Origin: a virus
Length of the DNA stretch: 64,000 bases
Virus record (IMG/VR): IMGVR_UViG_3300044972_002460
Span: 1-64,000 of that record
Reading direction: 5' to 3' (one strand)
Below are positions 63,614 through 64,000 of the stretch, one piece after another. The translations under genes were made by a program, and so were the position numbers. How positions within the stretch are numbered: the stretch's first letter is position 1; every line of letters begins with the position of its first letter. Below the pieces are notes generated by a model. That model was given only the letters and a program-made list of their open reading frames with translations, did not search any database and was not told where the DNA came from.

Positions 63614-64000
63614 TCAAGAGTTTTGGGTGGGTTCAGCTGAGGTTTCAGCCTGTGTATTTTTGTAGATTTCCTCACCCAGCTTCATGGAGATTTCACTAAG
63701 TTTTGTAGTTTCTTTCTCAATGATTTCAACATCCTCTCCGTCTAATACATGACGCAACGTAGCTAACTGGGGTTCAGCTTCTGCACGAAGTCTTTCAGAG
63801 ATTTTGTCGACATTTTCCTTAAGCACCCGCTCTACTGAAGCGATAACGCCATCAGCATTGTTGCGTGCGTCTGCAACGCGCCGACGCTCCTGGTCTGCTG
63901 CTTCGTTTTCTTCAGCTTGACGGATCATTTCTAAAATCTCAGCCTCTGACAGTCCACCATTGGCTTGGATTGAGATTTGTTGAGTTTTGCCAGTGCCCTT
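63614..64000 (-). CDS. dnaK: DnaK (Hsp70) C-terminal part, cut by window edge
   Basis: Frame open to base 64000. Visible from GTGKTQQISIQANGGLSEAE (end of the substrate-binding beta domain), then the helical lid (MIRQAEENEAADQERRRVAD) and a short tail ETSAEPTQNS. The tail lacks the EEVD of eukaryotic Hsp70s, as in bacteria. Would work with the other chaperones found here. Confidence 0.9.
   Translation of the reverse strand, partial: KGTGKTQQISIQANGGLSEAEILEMIRQAEENEAADQERRRVADARNNADGVIASVERVLKENVDKISERLRAEAEPQLATLRHVLDGEDVEIIEKETTKLSEISMKLGEEIYKNTQAETSAEPTQNS

Noticed and set aside
1-64000. tRNA genes
   Set aside because: No cloverleaf with a GGTTCGA-type T arm was found by eye on either strand; GTTCGAACT near 61574 lacks the rest of the arms.
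1-64000. Integrase, transposase or insertion-sequence ends
   Set aside because: No matching protein motifs or paired terminal repeats were seen.

Overview
The window is a stretch of a large tailed-bacteriophage genome, most likely T4-superfamily-like, from a Gram-negative, probably proteobacterial, host. Phage evidence: rIIA and rIIB homologues side by side, a beta-helix tail spike with a phage tail-fibre N-terminus, two further structural-type proteins, dUTPase, a dCMP-type deaminase, dozens of very small overlapping genes, and many TAAATA boxes in front of genes that resemble the T4 late promoter TATAAATA. Host evidence: consensus sigma-70 promoters, Shine-Dalgarno (SD) sequences of the GGAG type, ADP-heptose (LPS inner-core) genes, an outer-membrane barrel ending in Phe, and IbpA-, ClpS- and bS21-like proteins. 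No integrase, tRNA gene, insertion sequence or CRISPR array was recognised.

Layout. 1-6.3 kb (+): nine tandem leucine-rich-repeat (LRR) genes, each overlapping the next by exactly 7 bases, then a small gene. 6.3-9.4 kb (-): ClpP-like protease, two small genes, and a DnaE-like polymerase without a PHP domain. 9.5-13.8 kb: membrane protein, rIIB, rIIA. 13.8-23 kb (-): about 28 small, tightly packed early-type genes under a repeated TTGACA-N16-TGCTATAAT promoter. 23-27 kb: a 237-residue protein, a split heptose kinase/adenylyltransferase pair, coiled-coil paralogues, and duplicated copies of two of the small early genes. 27-35 kb: outer-membrane protein, a large unknown, glycosyltransferase, membrane and structural proteins, YbaN-like protein, HldD epimerase, RpiB. 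35-41 kb: a neighbourhood of nucleotide and RNA-end enzymes (cREC, Nudix, P-loop kinase, two ADP-ribosyltransferase-like proteins, CCA-adding enzyme, 2H phosphoesterase). 41-47.7 kb: DUF707-like protein, tail spike, alpha/beta hydrolase, AAA+ ATPase, dUTPase, ClpS, P-loop kinase. 47.8-49.5 kb (+): a three-gene membrane module with a MotA/TolQ/ExbB-like first gene. 49.5-53.4 kb (-): small heat-shock protein, bS21, IF-3, ClpX. 53.5-56.8 kb: structural protein, deaminase, membrane protein, QueD-like protein. 56.8-59.9 kb (+): a second array of five LRR genes, preceded by the decayed tail of a lost member. 59.9-64 kb: small proteins, metallopeptidase, a 600-base sparse region, a three-gene membrane cluster, a Cys-phosphatase, and the C-terminus of DnaK at the edge.

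How it works together. Two promoter classes are visible. Sigma-70 promoters drive the small early genes, rII, the chaperone/protease genes and the translation genes. TAAATA boxes precede structural genes and proteins sharing an MRI-x-[DE]-[LI] N-terminus, which could be a head-targeting peptide. The phage carries its own proteolysis and folding set (ClpX, ClpP, ClpS, Hsp20, DnaK), translation factors (IF-3, bS21) and LPS-sugar enzymes (kinase, adenylyltransferase, epimerase).

The most unusual feature is the pair of LRR arrays. The conserved C-terminal codons of each gene contain the SD sequence and start codon of the next, and both signals are lost only in the last member of each array.
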